Assembly (NCBI RefSeq): GCF_024748695.1 | Contig: NZ_CP087176.1 | Span: 6,627,501 to 6,691,500 of the forward strand | DNA length: 64,000 nucleotides | Origin: Pseudomonas sp. B21-040 | GTDB taxonomy: Bacteria; Pseudomonadota; Gammaproteobacteria; Pseudomonadales; Pseudomonadaceae | Reading direction: 5' to 3' | Shown: piece after piece, positions 33,651 to 43,146 of the stretch | Position numbering within the stretch: position 1 is the stretch's first letter | How the letters are laid out: each line of letters begins with the position of its first letter | Notes under the pieces: model-generated | What the model saw: only the letters and a program-made list of their open reading frames with translations | The model's database searches: none | What the model was told of the DNA's origin: nothing | Program-made: the position numbers and the translations under genes

Positions 33651-35834
33651 ATGCGCGATGATCTCTCCCTTCTGCTGAACTCCCTCAACGATGCCCAACG
33701 CCAGGCCGTAGCTGCCTCCGTGGGTCGTCAGTTGGTCCTGGCCGGTGCTGGCTCCGGTAAAACCCGAGTGCTGGTGCACCGTATCGCCTGGTTGATCCAG
33801 GTCGAAAACGCCTCGCCCCACTCAATCCTGTCGGTGACCTTCACCAACAAGGCCGCGGCCGAGATGCGTCATCGCATCGAGCAGCTGATGGGTATCAACC
33901 CGGCCGGCATGTGGGTAGGTACCTTCCACGGCCTGGCGCACCGCTTGCTGCGGGCGCATTGGCAGGAGGCCGGGCTGAGCCAGACGTTCCAGATTCTCGA
34001 CAGCGACGATCAGCAACGACTGGTCAAGCGCGTGATCCGCGAGCTGGGGCTGGACGAACAACGCTGGCCGGCCCGGCAGGCCCAGTGGTTCATCAACGGG
34101 CAGAAAGACGAAGGTCTGCGTCCGCAACACATTCAAGCCAGCGGCGACCTGTTTCTGGCGACCATGCGCAGCATTTATGAGGCCTATGAGGCCGCGTGCC
34201 TGCGCGCTGGCGTGATCGATTTCTCGGAACTGCTGCTGCGTGCACTCGACCTGTGGCGCGACCATCCGGGCTTGCTGGCTCACTATCAGAAGCGTTTCCG
34301 CCACATTCTGGTGGACGAGTTCCAGGACACCAACGCCGTGCAGTACGCCTGGTTGCGTTTGCTGGCCAAGGGCGGCGACAGCCTGATGGTGGTGGGCGAC
34401 GACGATCAGTCGATCTACGGCTGGCGTGGCGCGAAAATCGAGAACATTTATCAGTATTCCGATGACTTTCCGGATGCCCAAACCATTCGTCTGGAGCAGA
34501 ACTACCGCTCCACCGCAGGCATTCTCAAAGCCGCCAACGCCCTGATCGCCAACAACACCGGGCGCATGGGCAAAGAGCTGTGGACCGATGGCGGCGAAGG
34601 TGAAGCAATCAATCTGTACGCGGCGTTCAACGAACACGACGAAGCACGCTACGTGGTGGAAACCATCGAAAGTGCGCTGAAAACCGGCTTGGCCCGCAGC
34701 GATATCGCGATTTTATACCGCTCTAACGCCCAATCGCGCGTTTTGGAAGAAGCCTTGTTGCGCGAGCGCATTCCGTACCGCATCTATGGCGGTCAGCGCT
34801 TCTTCGAACGGGCAGAAATCAAGAACGCCATGGCCTACCTGCGTTTGCTGGAAGGCCGGGGTAACGATGCGGCGCTGGAACGGGTGATCAACGTGCCGGC
34901 CCGAGGCATCGGCGAGAAAACGGTCGAAGCGATCCGCGACCATGCGCGGCACAGCGATGTGTCGATGTGGGAAGCCATGCGCCTCCTGGTGGCGAACAAG
35001 GGCCTGACCGGTCGTGCCGCTGGCGCACTCGGCGCCTTTATCGAGCTGATCGAAAACCTCGCTGCCAAGTGCATGGAAATGCCCCTGCACCTGATGACTC
35101 AGACGGTCATTGAGCAATCGGGACTGATTGCTTATCACCAGGCGGAAAAAGGCGAAAAGGGCCAGGCTCGGGTAGAAAACCTTGAGGAACTGGTCAGCGC
35201 CGCGCGCAACTTCGAAAACGCTGAAGAAGATGAAGAGCTCACGCCTCTGGCGGCGTTCCTCGGCCATGCGTCGCTGGAAGCCGGGGATACTCAGGCCGAC
35301 GAGCACGAAGACAGTATTCAGTTGATGACGCTGCACAGCGCCAAGGGCCTGGAATTCCCTTACGTGTTCCTGGTGGGCATGGAAGAAGGCCTGTTCCCAC
35401 ACAAGATGAGCCTGGAAGAGCCTGGCCGTCTCGAGGAAGAACGTCGCCTGGCTTACGTGGGCATCACCCGTGCGATGCAAAACCTGGTGATGACCTACGC
35501 TGAAACCCGACGCCTGTACGGCAGCGAGACTTACAACAAGGTCTCGCGTTTCGTACGGGAAGTACCGAAAGGCCTGATCCAGGAAGTGCGGCTGTCCAAC
35601 AGTGTCAGCCGTCCGTTCGGTGGCAATCAATCGATGAGTGGCAGCAACCTGTTCAGCGGCAGCGAGATTCCGGAAACCGGCTTCAGCCTGGGTCAGACTG
35701 TAAGGCACTCGATCTTTGGTGACGGCGTGATCCTCAACTTCGAGGGTTCCGGCGCGCAGGCACGGGTGCAGGTGAACTTCAGCGAAGGCAGCAAGTGGCT
35801 GATGCTGGGTTACGCGAAGCTGGAAGCTATCTAA
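33651..35834 (+). CDS. uvrD: DNA helicase II UvrD
   Basis: 727 residues, ATG at 33651. Superfamily 1A helicase motifs in order: GAGSGKTRVL (Walker A), VTFTNKAAAEMRHR, LVDEFQDTN (Walker B), GDDDQSIYGWRGA, LEQNYRST, TLHSAKGLEFPYVFLVGMEEGLFPH and AYVGITRAMQNL. The C-terminal module (VRHSIFGDGVILNFEG) is the Tudor-like RNA-polymerase-contacting end of UvrD/PcrA. It unwinds 3'-5' in nucleotide excision and mismatch repair. Followed at once by a REP pair. Confidence 0.97.
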   Translation: MRDDLSLLLNSLNDAQRQAVAASVGRQLVLAGAGSGKTRVLVHRIAWLIQVENASPHSILSVTFTNKAAAEMRHRIEQLMGINPAGMWVGTFHGLAHRLLRAHWQEAGLSQTFQILDSDDQQRLVKRVIRELGLDEQRWPARQAQWFINGQKDEGLRPQHIQASGDLFLATMRSIYEAYEAACLRAGVIDFSELLLRALDLWRDHPGLLAHYQKRFRHILVDEFQDTNAVQYAWLRLLAKGGDSLMVVGDDDQSIYGWRGAKIENIYQYSDDFPDAQTIRLEQNYRSTAGILKAANALIANNTGRMGKELWTDGGEGEAINLYAAFNEHDEARYVVETIESALKTGLARSDIAILYRSNAQSRVLEEALLRERIPYRIYGGQRFFERAEIKNAMAYLRLLEGRGNDAALERVINVPARGIGEKTVEAIRDHARHSDVSMWEAMRLLVANKGLTGRAAGALGAFIELIENLAAKCMEMPLHLMTQTVIEQSGLIAYHQAEKGEKGQARVENLEELVSAARNFENAEEDEELTPLAAFLGHASLEAGDTQADEHEDSIQLMTLHSAKGLEFPYVFLVGMEEGLFPHKMSLEEPGRLEEERRLAYVGITRAMQNLVMTYAETRRLYGSETYNKVSRFVREVPKGLIQEVRLSNSVSRPFGGNQSMSGSNLFSGSEIPETGFSLGQTVRHSIFGDGVILNFEGSGAQARVQVNFSEGSKWLMLGYAKLEAI

Positions 35835-35842
35835 TAGCTTTT

Positions 35843-35932
35843 CTGTGGGAGCGAGCTTGCTCGCGATTGAGATCGCTGCGGTGTATCTGTTAAATCGCGG
35901 TGTGGCTATCGCGAGCAAGCTCGCTCCCACAG
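35843..35932. repeat. Inverted REP pair (BIME-like)
   Basis: CTGTGGGAGCGAGCTTGCTCGCGA is repeated inverted as TCGCGAGCAAGCTCGCTCCCACAG (each quoted in two overlapping parts), separated by about 40 bp. It directly follows the uvrD stop and can act as its transcript end. Confidence 0.9.
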
Positions 35933-35984
35933 GGTTTTGTGTTGAGCCTGCCTCAACGGGTTGATCTGACATAAGGCGTAAATC

Positions 35985-36425
35985 ATGGGCTCAGGCTTTT
36001 TTTCTTCCTGGACATTCTGGGCCCTGATGTCGGCGGCGTTTGCAGCCATGACCGCGATCTTCGCCAAAATCGGCATCGAAAACGTCAATTCCGACTTCGC
36101 CACCCTGCTACGCACCGTAGTGGTATTGGTCAGCCTGGCCTTGATTTTGTACGCCACGGGCCAATATCAGTCATTAGGATCAATCTCTGCCAGGAGCTAT
36201 CTGTTCCTGTTGCTCTCGGGACTGGCGACGGGCGCCTCCTGGATCTGCTACTTCCGCGCGCTGAAATTGGGGCCGGCCTCGTTGGTCGCTCCGGTGGACA
36301 AGCTCAGCGTGGTGCTGGTGGCAGTGCTGGGCGTGATCCTGCTGGACGAAAAACTCGACCTGCGCCAATGGAGCGGGATCGGCCTGATCACGGCCGGTGT
36401 GGTCATGCTGGCGCTACGACGCTAG
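35985..36425 (+). CDS. Single-domain EamA/DMT transporter
   Basis: 146 residues with five hydrophobic helices; one EamA repeat instead of the two in most drug/metabolite transporters. Readable marks: SAAFAAMTAIFAKIGIENV at the start, then ASWICYFRALKLGPASLVAPVDKLSVV and LDLRQWSGIGLITAGVVML. It must work as a dimer, like EmrE-sized proteins. Substrate unknown. It is bounded by the REP pair and a signal-peptide gene, so it is probably a single-gene transcript. Confidence 0.88.
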   Translation: MGSGFFSSWTFWALMSAAFAAMTAIFAKIGIENVNSDFATLLRTVVVLVSLALILYATGQYQSLGSISARSYLFLLLSGLATGASWICYFRALKLGPASLVAPVDKLSVVLVAVLGVILLDEKLDLRQWSGIGLITAGVVMLALRR

Positions 36426-36604
36426 GCAAATCTCCAACAGACCCTATCCACTCGTCCGACGGACCGACATCAAAAGGCCTTATTGCGCTGACCGAAGCTG
36501 AACGCAACCTGTCAGGCAAAAGCCCGAAACACTCTGCCGCTAGCCAGTAACACTTCAGCTGTGCAACATGGCGCGCGTGCCATCCACAAATGGGATTACC
36601 CTTT

Positions 36605-37480
36605 ATGAAACGTTTTCTTAGCATCGCCATGGCGTTGTGCATCGGCCTGACGATGAGCCTCGACGCCAACGCCAAGCGCTTTGGTGGCGGCAAAAGCGTC
36701 GGCGCTGCGCCGACCCACCAAACCAGCCAAATGGCGCCTTCTTCTCCAGGCATGGGCGGCGCTGCGGCGACCGCTGGTGCTGCCGGCGCCGCGGGCGCAG
36801 CTGCCAAGGCTGGCGGTGCTTCGCGCTGGCTCGGCCCTCTGGCCGGCATCGCCGCCGGTGGCCTGCTGGCCTCCATGTTCATGGGCGGCGGCTTCCAGGG
36901 CATGCAGATCTTCGACATCCTGATCATGGCGGTCATCGCCTTCCTGGTCTTCCGCTTCATCGCCGCTCGTCGTCGCAAGCAGCAGGAGCACATGGCGCCG
37001 GCTGGCCACGCGCCGATGCAGCGTGAAGTATTCGAGAACAAGCCTGCGGGCGGTTCGATCTTCGGTGGCTCGGCAGCACCTGCCGCCGCTCGTCCAGTGA
37101 TCAACGCGCCGGCCTGGTTCAATGAAAAGAACTTCATTGAAGCGGCACGCAACCACTTCCAGTCCCTGCAGCAGCACTGGGACGCCAACGAAATGGACAA
37201 GATCGCCGAGTTCGTGACCCCGCAAATGCTCGAGTTCCTCAAGCGCGAACGTGCGGACCTGGGCGACGGTTTCCAGTCCACTTACATTGATAACCTCAAT
37301 GTTCAGCTGGACGGCGTGGATGATCGTGCCGACAAGACCATCGCCACCCTGACCTTCAGTGGTGTGTCGAAGACCTCGCGTTTCGACCAGGGTGAAGTGT
37401 TCAGCGAAAGCTGGAACATGGAGCGTCCACAGGGCGAAAACCAGCCTTGGCTGGTGGCCGGTATCCGCCAGAACGGCTGA
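36605..37480 (+). CDS. Tim44-like domain membrane protein
   Basis: 291 residues from ATG 36605 (MKRFLSIAMALCIGLTMSL, a signal peptide or anchor). Then an alanine/glycine-rich part with one long hydrophobic segment (LGPLAGIAAGGLLASMFMGG, LIMAVIAFLVFRFIAARRR). The C-terminal 150 residues form a Tim44/NTF2-like domain (FIEAARNHFQSLQQHWDANEMDKIAEFVTP). In bacteria such proteins are membrane-associated with unclear role. A solid terminator follows at 37507. Confidence 0.88.
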   Translation: MKRFLSIAMALCIGLTMSLDANAKRFGGGKSVGAAPTHQTSQMAPSSPGMGGAAATAGAAGAAGAAAKAGGASRWLGPLAGIAAGGLLASMFMGGGFQGMQIFDILIMAVIAFLVFRFIAARRRKQQEHMAPAGHAPMQREVFENKPAGGSIFGGSAAPAAARPVINAPAWFNEKNFIEAARNHFQSLQQHWDANEMDKIAEFVTPQMLEFLKRERADLGDGFQSTYIDNLNVQLDGVDDRADKTIATLTFSGVSKTSRFDQGEVFSESWNMERPQGENQPWLVAGIRQNG

Positions 37481-37506
37481 TCTCCGCTGCGTTAAGCATG
37501 CGGCAT

Positions 37507-37537
37507 AAAAAAACCCCAGCTTCGGCTGGGGTTTTCT
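37507..37537. terminator. Bidirectional Rho-independent terminator
   Basis: AAAAAAACCCCAGC, loop TTCG, GCTGGGGTTTT: a CCCCAGC/GCTGGGG stem with A-run and T-run. It ends the Tim44-like gene. Confidence 0.92.
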
Positions 37538-37617
37538 ATTTCGCGGTTGCATCTATAGCGAGCTACTGTATAAACCGCCCCAACTAAACCGCGCCATCAA
37601 GCAAGAGGATCCCGGAC

Positions 37618-38025
37618 GTGGAAGAAATCATCGAACAACTGCGTGAAGCCAACGAACCGGTACCGGTCCCCTTGGAGCTGCCTGACGAAGACCTGCTGGT
37701 TGAAATCGAAGAACAGCTGTTCATCGACATTCCTTTCGTCTTCAGAGAATTTTTGCTGACCGTCAGCGACGTCGTCTATGGCAGCCTGGAGCCGGTGACC
37801 GTCACCGACCCACAATCCCACACCTATCTGCCGGACGTTGCCGCCAACGCCTGGGACGCTGGCGTTGACCGCAGCATGATCCCGATCTGCCAGGACGGTG
37901 ATGACTATTACCTCGTCGAAGAAGACGGCACCGTGGTGCTGTGGCAAGCCGAAGAAGAACTGATTGCCGAAGAGACTTGGGAATCGGTATGGCACTGGGC
38001 GCGGGACGTCTGGCTGGAAAGCTGA
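37618..38025 (+). CDS. SMI1/KNR4-like (SUKH) protein
   Basis: 135 residues from a GTG at 37618 with AAGAGG upstream. Strongly acidic; typical SUKH order: ELPDEDLLVEIEEQLFIDIPFVFREFLLTVSDV, then ICQDGDDYYLVEEDGTVVLW and a final tryptophan-rich helix (WESVWHWARDVWLES). Many SUKH proteins are immunity proteins for contact-dependent toxins; this one stands alone in a core setting with no toxin next to it, so a housekeeping role is as likely. Confidence 0.82.
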   Translation: MEEIIEQLREANEPVPVPLELPDEDLLVEIEEQLFIDIPFVFREFLLTVSDVVYGSLEPVTVTDPQSHTYLPDVAANAWDAGVDRSMIPICQDGDDYYLVEEDGTVVLWQAEEELIAEETWESVWHWARDVWLES

Positions 38026-38043
38026 TTTAGCCTATCCCGACTT

Positions 38044-38167
38044 TGTAGCAGCTGGCGTAGCCTGCGTTCGGCTGCGCAGCGGCCGCAATATCAGACAACG
38101 AGGTGCTGCAGGAAAACCGAGTCATCCGGGTTTACGACTGCTTCGCAGCCGGACGCAGGCTGCTACA
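38044..38167. repeat. Long intergenic inverted repeat
   Basis: TGTAGCAGCTGGCGTAGCCTG and CGTTCGGCTGCG at 38044-38076 are inverted at 38144-38167 as CGCAGCCGGACGCAGGCTGC-TACA with small gaps. It fills the space between two convergent genes; this is another Pseudomonas repeat type (GTAGCAGC...GCTGCTAC). Confidence 0.75.
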
Positions 38168-38176
38168 GGTCAAATG

Positions 38177-39940
38177 TCAGTGGCCAGATGCATCGCTGTG
38201 GTTGTCCAGGGTTTCAAGCAAGGCCACTTGCATGCGCGTGTGGACGCGGATGAACCAGCGCCAAAGCAGTGCAGCTACGGCGGCAGCCACCACGATGATC
38301 AATACCAGCAACTTGTTGGTCGGCAAAATGCTGGCCGACAAGGCTGCCAGTAGCAGGAAAATCACCAGCAGCGAGAGGATCGGAATCACTTCGGCGATCA
38401 CCCGACGCACTCGCTGTGTGTGGCGGCCGGCCATCTCCGGTTTCACTCCCATCTCTGCCAATAGCATCGACAGCGCCTTGAGCTTGCGATAGGCGGCAAT
38501 CAGAAACGGCAGCGACAACAGCAGCGCTCCACCCCAGATCAATGCTTTTTGCCAACTCGGGTCGATGATCCAGTCTTGCAGCCAGGTGGACATGTGCCCG
38601 GCGAAATACGCGCCAGAGAAGAAGATCGCAACCACCAGCGCCAGATTGACTCCCACCTGCAACAAAATCCGCCGAATCATCGACGCCAGCAATGCACCCT
38701 CTCCTTGCGGCTGGATGCTGCGCAGCCATTCGCCGTACATCCCCATCACTCTGCCCAGCCGTTGTGGCATTACGGCAGCCAACTTGAGCGACAGCGGATC
38801 GGCCGCGCGAATCAGATACGGTGTCAGCAGTGTGGTAATCACCGAAACAGCCACAGCGACCGGATAGAGAAAGTTGCTGGTGACCTGCAGCGTCATCCCC
38901 AGCGCGGCGATGATGAAAGAAAATTCGCCAATCTGCGAAAGTCCCATCCCCACGCGCAGTGAGGTGCGTCCGTCATTCCCGGCGATAAAAGCACCGAGGC
39001 CGCAGGACAGCATCTTGCCGAGGACCACCGCCACGGTAATCACGGCGATCGGCCAGGCGTATTGCAGGAGGATCATCGGATCAAGCATCAGGCCGATGGC
39101 GACAAAAAAGATCGCACTGAACAAGTCGCGAACCGGCTCGATCAAGCGCTCTATTTTCAGCAATTGCCGAGATTCGGCCATGATCGCGCCAATCAAAAAT
39201 GCACCCAGCACCATGCTGTATTCCAGCTTCACTACCAGCAGACAGAACCCGAAACACAGCCCCAACACGGTGATCAGCAGCATCTCGTTGCTTTCAAACC
39301 TGGCCACGTAAGCCAGCAGCCGCGGCACTAGCAGAATCCCGATGACCAGGGCGACAATCATGAACAGCGAGAGCTTGCCGACCGTGGAAAACACTTCACC
39401 GGAGCTGACTGTGCCACTGACCGCGATGCTCGACAGCAACGCAATGATGCCAATACCCAGGATGTCTTCGACAATCAGCACACCGAAAATAAGCTGGGCG
39501 AAACGCTCGTTTTTCATCTTCAGGTCGTTGAGCGCCTTGACGATGATGGTGGTCGAGGAAATCGCCAGGATCGCGCCGAGAAACAACGAATCCATGGTGT
39601 TCCAGTCAAACCATCGGCCGATCTCGTAGCCGATCCAGATCATCAGCACGATCTCCAGGAACGCCGCGATGAATGCAGTGGCGCCCACTTTGAACAGCTT
39701 GCGCAGGCTGAACTCCAGGCCGAGGCAGAACATCAGGAAAATCACCCCCAGCTCCGCCAGGGTCTTGATGGTTTCTTCATCGTGGATCAGGCCGAAGGGC
39801 GGTGTGTGCGGACCGATGATGAAGCCGGCGACGATATAGCCCAGCACTACCGGTTGCTTGAGCCGATGGAACAGCACGGTCACCACGCCCGCGATCAGCA
39901 TGATCACTGCCAGATCCTGAATGAAACTGATGGCATGCAT
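38177..39940 (-). CDS. CPA2-family monovalent cation:proton antiporter
   Basis: 587 residues. The first 390 form the usual 12-helix antiporter: FHRLKQPVVLGYIVAGFIIGP, LAELGVIFLMFCLGLEFSLRKL, LGAILAISSTTIIVKAL, ILGIGIIAL. Relatives KefB/YbaL carry a cytoplasmic TrkA-N domain; here the C-terminal 200 residues instead hold about four more hydrophobic helices (LALVVAIFFSGAYFAG, ILSLLVIFLLLAALSA, LIIVVAAAVAALLWRW) and a short tail. It would exchange K+ or Na+ for protons at the inner membrane. Convergent with the SUKH gene. Confidence 0.88.
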   Translation of the reverse strand: MHAISFIQDLAVIMLIAGVVTVLFHRLKQPVVLGYIVAGFIIGPHTPPFGLIHDEETIKTLAELGVIFLMFCLGLEFSLRKLFKVGATAFIAAFLEIVLMIWIGYEIGRWFDWNTMDSLFLGAILAISSTTIIVKALNDLKMKNERFAQLIFGVLIVEDILGIGIIALLSSIAVSGTVSSGEVFSTVGKLSLFMIVALVIGILLVPRLLAYVARFESNEMLLITVLGLCFGFCLLVVKLEYSMVLGAFLIGAIMAESRQLLKIERLIEPVRDLFSAIFFVAIGLMLDPMILLQYAWPIAVITVAVVLGKMLSCGLGAFIAGNDGRTSLRVGMGLSQIGEFSFIIAALGMTLQVTSNFLYPVAVAVSVITTLLTPYLIRAADPLSLKLAAVMPQRLGRVMGMYGEWLRSIQPQGEGALLASMIRRILLQVGVNLALVVAIFFSGAYFAGHMSTWLQDWIIDPSWQKALIWGGALLLSLPFLIAAYRKLKALSMLLAEMGVKPEMAGRHTQRVRRVIAEVIPILSLLVIFLLLAALSASILPTNKLLVLIIVVAAAVAALLWRWFIRVHTRMQVALLETLDNHSDASGH

Positions 39941-40142
39941 GGGTAGGCCTCCTTGAGCTGGGCTTTTTGGAGGTTAACACCACGACTTGCGCTGCAAAGG
40001 CGGTGCAATATATGGAAACAGATGGATGCGGGCGTGACGGCAGCCGCTTGCCCGGCGTCCCGATAACTGTTGGTTTGAAAAAGCTGACAAGGCACCCGCA
40101 GAGGTGCGCCCCTGAAATTCTGCCTTGAACCGTGAGAGCGCT

Positions 40143-40625
40143 ATGGAACCCGGAAACGCACAACTGTCGATGACGGTATTGATGACCCCCGACATGGCCA
40201 ACTTCTCTGGCAATGTCCACGGAGGCACCCTGCTCAAATACCTCGACGAAGTGGCCTACGCGTGCGCCAGCCGTTATGCCGGCCGGTACGTGGTGACCCT
40301 GTCGGTGGACCAGGTGATTTTCCGCGAGCCGATTCATGTCGGCGAACTGGTGACCTTTCTGGCTTCGGTCAACTACACCGGCAACACGTCCATGGAGGTG
40401 GGCATCAAGGTGGTGACCGAGAACATTCGCGAGCGCTCGGTGCGCCACACCAATAGCTGCTTTTTCACCATGGTCGCGGTGGATGACAACCGCAAGCCCG
40501 CAGCCGTCCCGCCGCTGCAACCGCACAACAGCGAAGAAAAACGCCGCTACATCCAGGCGCAGCAGCGTCGGCAGATTCGTCAGGAGCTGGAAAAGCGGTA
40601 TCAGGAAATCAAGGGTGATGCCTGA
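40143..40625 (+). CDS. Acyl-CoA thioesterase, YciA/BFIT-type hotdog
   Basis: 160 residues from ATG 40143 with GAGAG upstream; a start at 40125 is open but weaker. Hotdog thioesterase marks: MTPDMANFSGNVHGGTLLKYLDEVAYACASRYAG, VIFREPIHVGELVTFLASVNYTG. The conserved Asn/Asp near GNVHGG and LDE are the catalytic candidates. It hydrolyses acyl-CoA in the cytoplasm. The tail is very basic and glutamine-rich. Confidence 0.9.
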   Translation: MEPGNAQLSMTVLMTPDMANFSGNVHGGTLLKYLDEVAYACASRYAGRYVVTLSVDQVIFREPIHVGELVTFLASVNYTGNTSMEVGIKVVTENIRERSVRHTNSCFFTMVAVDDNRKPAAVPPLQPHNSEEKRRYIQAQQRRQIRQELEKRYQEIKGDA

Positions 40626-40648
40626 GGTCTGTGACCTGCTTTAGATAG

Positions 40649-40725
40649 CCATCGCGAGCACGCTCCCACATTTGATCTGTGTCGTTCACACATTCAATCT
40701 GGGAGTGAGCCTGCTCGCGATGAGG
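40649..40725. repeat. Inverted REP pair
   Basis: CATCGCGAGCACGCTCCCACA and TGGGAGTGAGCCTGCTCGCGATG, inverted, about 30 bp apart, between the convergent thioesterase and pdxY genes. Confidence 0.85.
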
Positions 40726-40736
40726 TCAACGCGGAA

Positions 40737-41609
40737 TCAGAGGCTGATCGCCGTCGCTTCGAAACGCACTCGCGGATGCGCAATCCGGTCCTGCGCCCGC
40801 ACCAGTTCCAGTTCATAGCTGGCACAGGCCTGAGTCTCCAGCAGCACTTCATGCACCGCCGCCGCTGTGAATTCGAAGGCGGCAACCAGACTGTCGCCCA
40901 ACAACACACGCGCCAGGAACAACCCGGAAGTCAGGTCGCCCACACCCACCGGCTGGCGCGGAAACGCCAACAATGGACGGCGCAGGTGCCAACTGCCCTC
41001 GTTTGTCACCAGCAACATCTCGAAGCCATCTGCCGGTTTGCCGGGATAGTCCAGATGCTTGACCAGTATCGCCTTCGGCCCACGCGCCAACAACGCTCGC
41101 GCCATGGCCAGGCAATCGAACAACGATTGCGGTTTGCGCCCCGAAAAGCTGTCCAGCTCCAACTGGTTCGGGCACATGAAGTCAGCCACCGAGGCCGCCT
41201 CTTCCAGTAGAAAATCGCTCACTTCCGCCGGTACGCTGCAGCCTTTCTCGGGATGCCCCATCACGGGATCGCACAAATACAGCGCTTTGGGATTCATCGA
41301 CTTGATGCGCGCCACGCCGGTCAGGATCGCCCGCCCCTGAGCCGCACTGCCGAGGTAGCCGGACAGCACGGCATCGCAATTACCCAATTCGCCAATCGCG
41401 GCAATGCCTTCTACCAGATCGGGAATCTGGTGCGGTGCCAACACTTCGCCAGCCCACTGACCGTACTGGGTGTGGTTGGAGAACTGCACGGTGTTGAGCG
41501 GCCAGACATTCACCCCGACCCGCTGCATCGGGAAAACCGCGGCGCTGTTGCCAGCGTGGCCGAACACCACGTGGGACTGAATGGCGAGCAGATGGGGCGT
41601 ACGTTTCAT
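40737..41609 (-). CDS. pdxY: Pyridoxal kinase PdxY
   Basis: 290 residues from ATG 41609. Ribokinase-type vitamin kinase: [44 protein letters not shown] is diagnostic of PdxY, later [28 protein letters not shown] and [16 protein letters not shown] with the catalytic Asp. It phosphorylates pyridoxal to PLP in the salvage pathway. Single gene, bounded by a REP pair and a divergent DUF3301 gene. Confidence 0.95.
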   Translation of the reverse strand: MKRTPHLLAIQSHVVFGHAGNSAAVFPMQRVGVNVWPLNTVQFSNHTQYGQWAGEVLAPHQIPDLVEGIAAIGELGNCDAVLSGYLGSAAQGRAILTGVARIKSMNPKALYLCDPVMGHPEKGCSVPAEVSDFLLEEAASVADFMCPNQLELDSFSGRKPQSLFDCLAMARALLARGPKAILVKHLDYPGKPADGFEMLLVTNEGSWHLRRPLLAFPRQPVGVGDLTSGLFLARVLLGDSLVAAFEFTAAAVHEVLLETQACASYELELVRAQDRIAHPRVRFEATAISL

Positions 41610-41729
41610 GCGGTGAGTTTTCCGTAAAACGATTGAAATTCGAGCCGCGCAGTATGCGACGAAACACAGCCTGTACGACAGACCGGCGACGCAGTTAAGC
41701 TGGCACTCTCAAGTTGGAGCAACCTGTTG

Positions 41730-42143
41730 ATGCTGACCCTCGGAAATATCTTCGTGCTTATGTTGCTCGCCACCGGTGGCGCGTGGCTGTGGCACAACCA
41801 CGGCTTGCGCGAGCGTGCGCTGGAGCGGGTCAAACAGCATTGTGCCAAGCTCGGCATCGAGTTGCTGGACGGCAACGTGGCCTTGAAAAAGATTGCGTTC
41901 ATCAAAGACGCCAATGGCCGTCGGCGCCTGGCCCGGGTGTATAACTTCGAATTTACCGTGACCGGCGAAACCCGTCACAACGGCACCATCACTCAATTCG
42001 GCGCCCATAGCGCGCAGATCGAACTGGCGCCCTATCCGATGCCGTTCGATGACACGCCTGTCGTAGTCGATGTAGCGAAGCCGCGCGCAGAAGTCATCGA
42101 GTTGAGCCAATGGCGGCAGGAACACACCAAGTGGCGTCCTTGA
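41730..42143 (+). CDS. DUF3301 protein with N-terminal membrane anchor
   Basis: 137 residues from ATG 41730 with GGAG upstream; a TTG one codon earlier is an alternative. It has an N-terminal hydrophobic anchor (LGNIFVLMLLATGGAWLWH), then the family core: RERALERVKQHCAKLGIELLDGNVALKKIAF, RLARVYNFEFTVTGETRHNGTI. Function of the family is unknown. The stop lies 10 bp from the convergent GTPase gene. Confidence 0.85.
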   Translation: MLTLGNIFVLMLLATGGAWLWHNHGLRERALERVKQHCAKLGIELLDGNVALKKIAFIKDANGRRRLARVYNFEFTVTGETRHNGTITQFGAHSAQIELAPYPMPFDDTPVVVDVAKPRAEVIELSQWRQEHTKWRP

Positions 42144-42153
42144 ATCAAAGGCC

Positions 42154-43119
42154 TTAACGCACCCGGCAGTCATTCAGGTTTTTTTGCAGCACTTCAACAT
42201 CTTGCTGCTCACTGAAAATCAGCTCGATCCGCGAATCACCGCGCCATTCGCTGGGCTGCCATTGCAGCGCCGAGTTATCCAAGGCGTTCGCCGATACCCA
42301 CCCGTCGATGCTGTGGATAACCAGCTTCGCCCGCCGCCAGGCGAGACGTTCAAGCCACTGGCCAATGAGTGCCTTATCAAACGTCTGGCCAGGATGCCAA
42401 CGCCAACCAATACTCCACCCCCCAGCCTGTTCCTGACTCAAACAAATCGGTAGCGCAGGATCAGTCCAGATAGCCGGCAACTGCGCCAATCCCTTGGGTA
42501 AAACGAAGTTATCCACACCCTCTACAGCCTGGGCCTTGAGACCGGGCAATTGGCTCAACGGCAATTGCGCCTGCTGCGTCCAGTACAGAGGAAGGGAAGG
42601 CAACTGCGCTGTGATTCGCTGGCGATCATTGTCGTCGAGACCTTCCGCCTTGTTCAGCAACAGCAAACCGGCGCTGTTTAACGCCTCCTGTTGCGCCGCA
42701 GGCAGCGGTTTACCGGCGGCGAGCGATTGGGCATCCAGCACCAGTACGCAACGCTGTACCGACAGTACACCGGTCCACGGAGCCTCACTCAACTGCTCAA
42801 GCAACCGGGCCGGATGTCCCAGGCCAGAGGGTTCTATGAACAACCGATCCGGCTTCGCCTTGCGCAACAACCGTCCGAGTCCGATCTGAAACGGTGCACC
42901 ATTGACGCAGCACAAACAGCCGCCGGCCACTTCACCCAGTGCGATACCATCGGCATCCGAGGTCAGTAGCGCAGCATCCAGGCCAATCTGGCCGAACTCG
43001 TTAATCAACACCGCCCAACGCTCATTGAGCGGCCGCTGCATCAGCAGGTGCTTGATCAGACTGGTTTTGCCGGCACCCAAAGGGCCTGCAATGACATGAG
43101 TGGGAATGTTCTGCAACAT
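42154..43119 (-). CDS. COG0523 (CobW/P47K) GTPase
   Basis: 321 residues. G1 loop IAGPLGAGKTSLIKHLL, metal-binding CxCC motif in GEVAGGCLCCVNGAPF, EPSGLGHPARLL, and LLLNKAEGLDD as guanine specificity element. COG0523 proteins are GTP-dependent metal chaperones; several belong to the zinc-starvation response. It is shorter than ZigA at 44161 and belongs to a different branch. It is divergent from the small secreted-protein gene at 43147 with only 27 bp between starts. I see no Zur-box-like palindrome directly upstream. Confidence 0.88.
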   Translation of the reverse strand: MLQNIPTHVIAGPLGAGKTSLIKHLLMQRPLNERWAVLINEFGQIGLDAALLTSDADGIALGEVAGGCLCCVNGAPFQIGLGRLLRKAKPDRLFIEPSGLGHPARLLEQLSEAPWTGVLSVQRCVLVLDAQSLAAGKPLPAAQQEALNSAGLLLLNKAEGLDDNDRQRITAQLPSLPLYWTQQAQLPLSQLPGLKAQAVEGVDNFVLPKGLAQLPAIWTDPALPICLSQEQAGGWSIGWRWHPGQTFDKALIGQWLERLAWRRAKLVIHSIDGWVSANALDNSALQWQPSEWRGDSRIELIFSEQQDVEVLQKNLNDCRVR

Positions 43120-43146
43120 GGTCGACGTTTTCTGAAGAGGAGGTAA

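Noticed and set aside
33393..33821. N-terminal 143 codons extending the GGDEF/EAL frame
   Set aside because: It overlaps the 5' end and promoter of uvrD and reads as non-coding; membrane helices begin soon after the ATG at 33392.
34713..35972. 419-codon minus-strand frame opposite uvrD
   Set aside because: Antisense shadow of UvrD helicase motifs.
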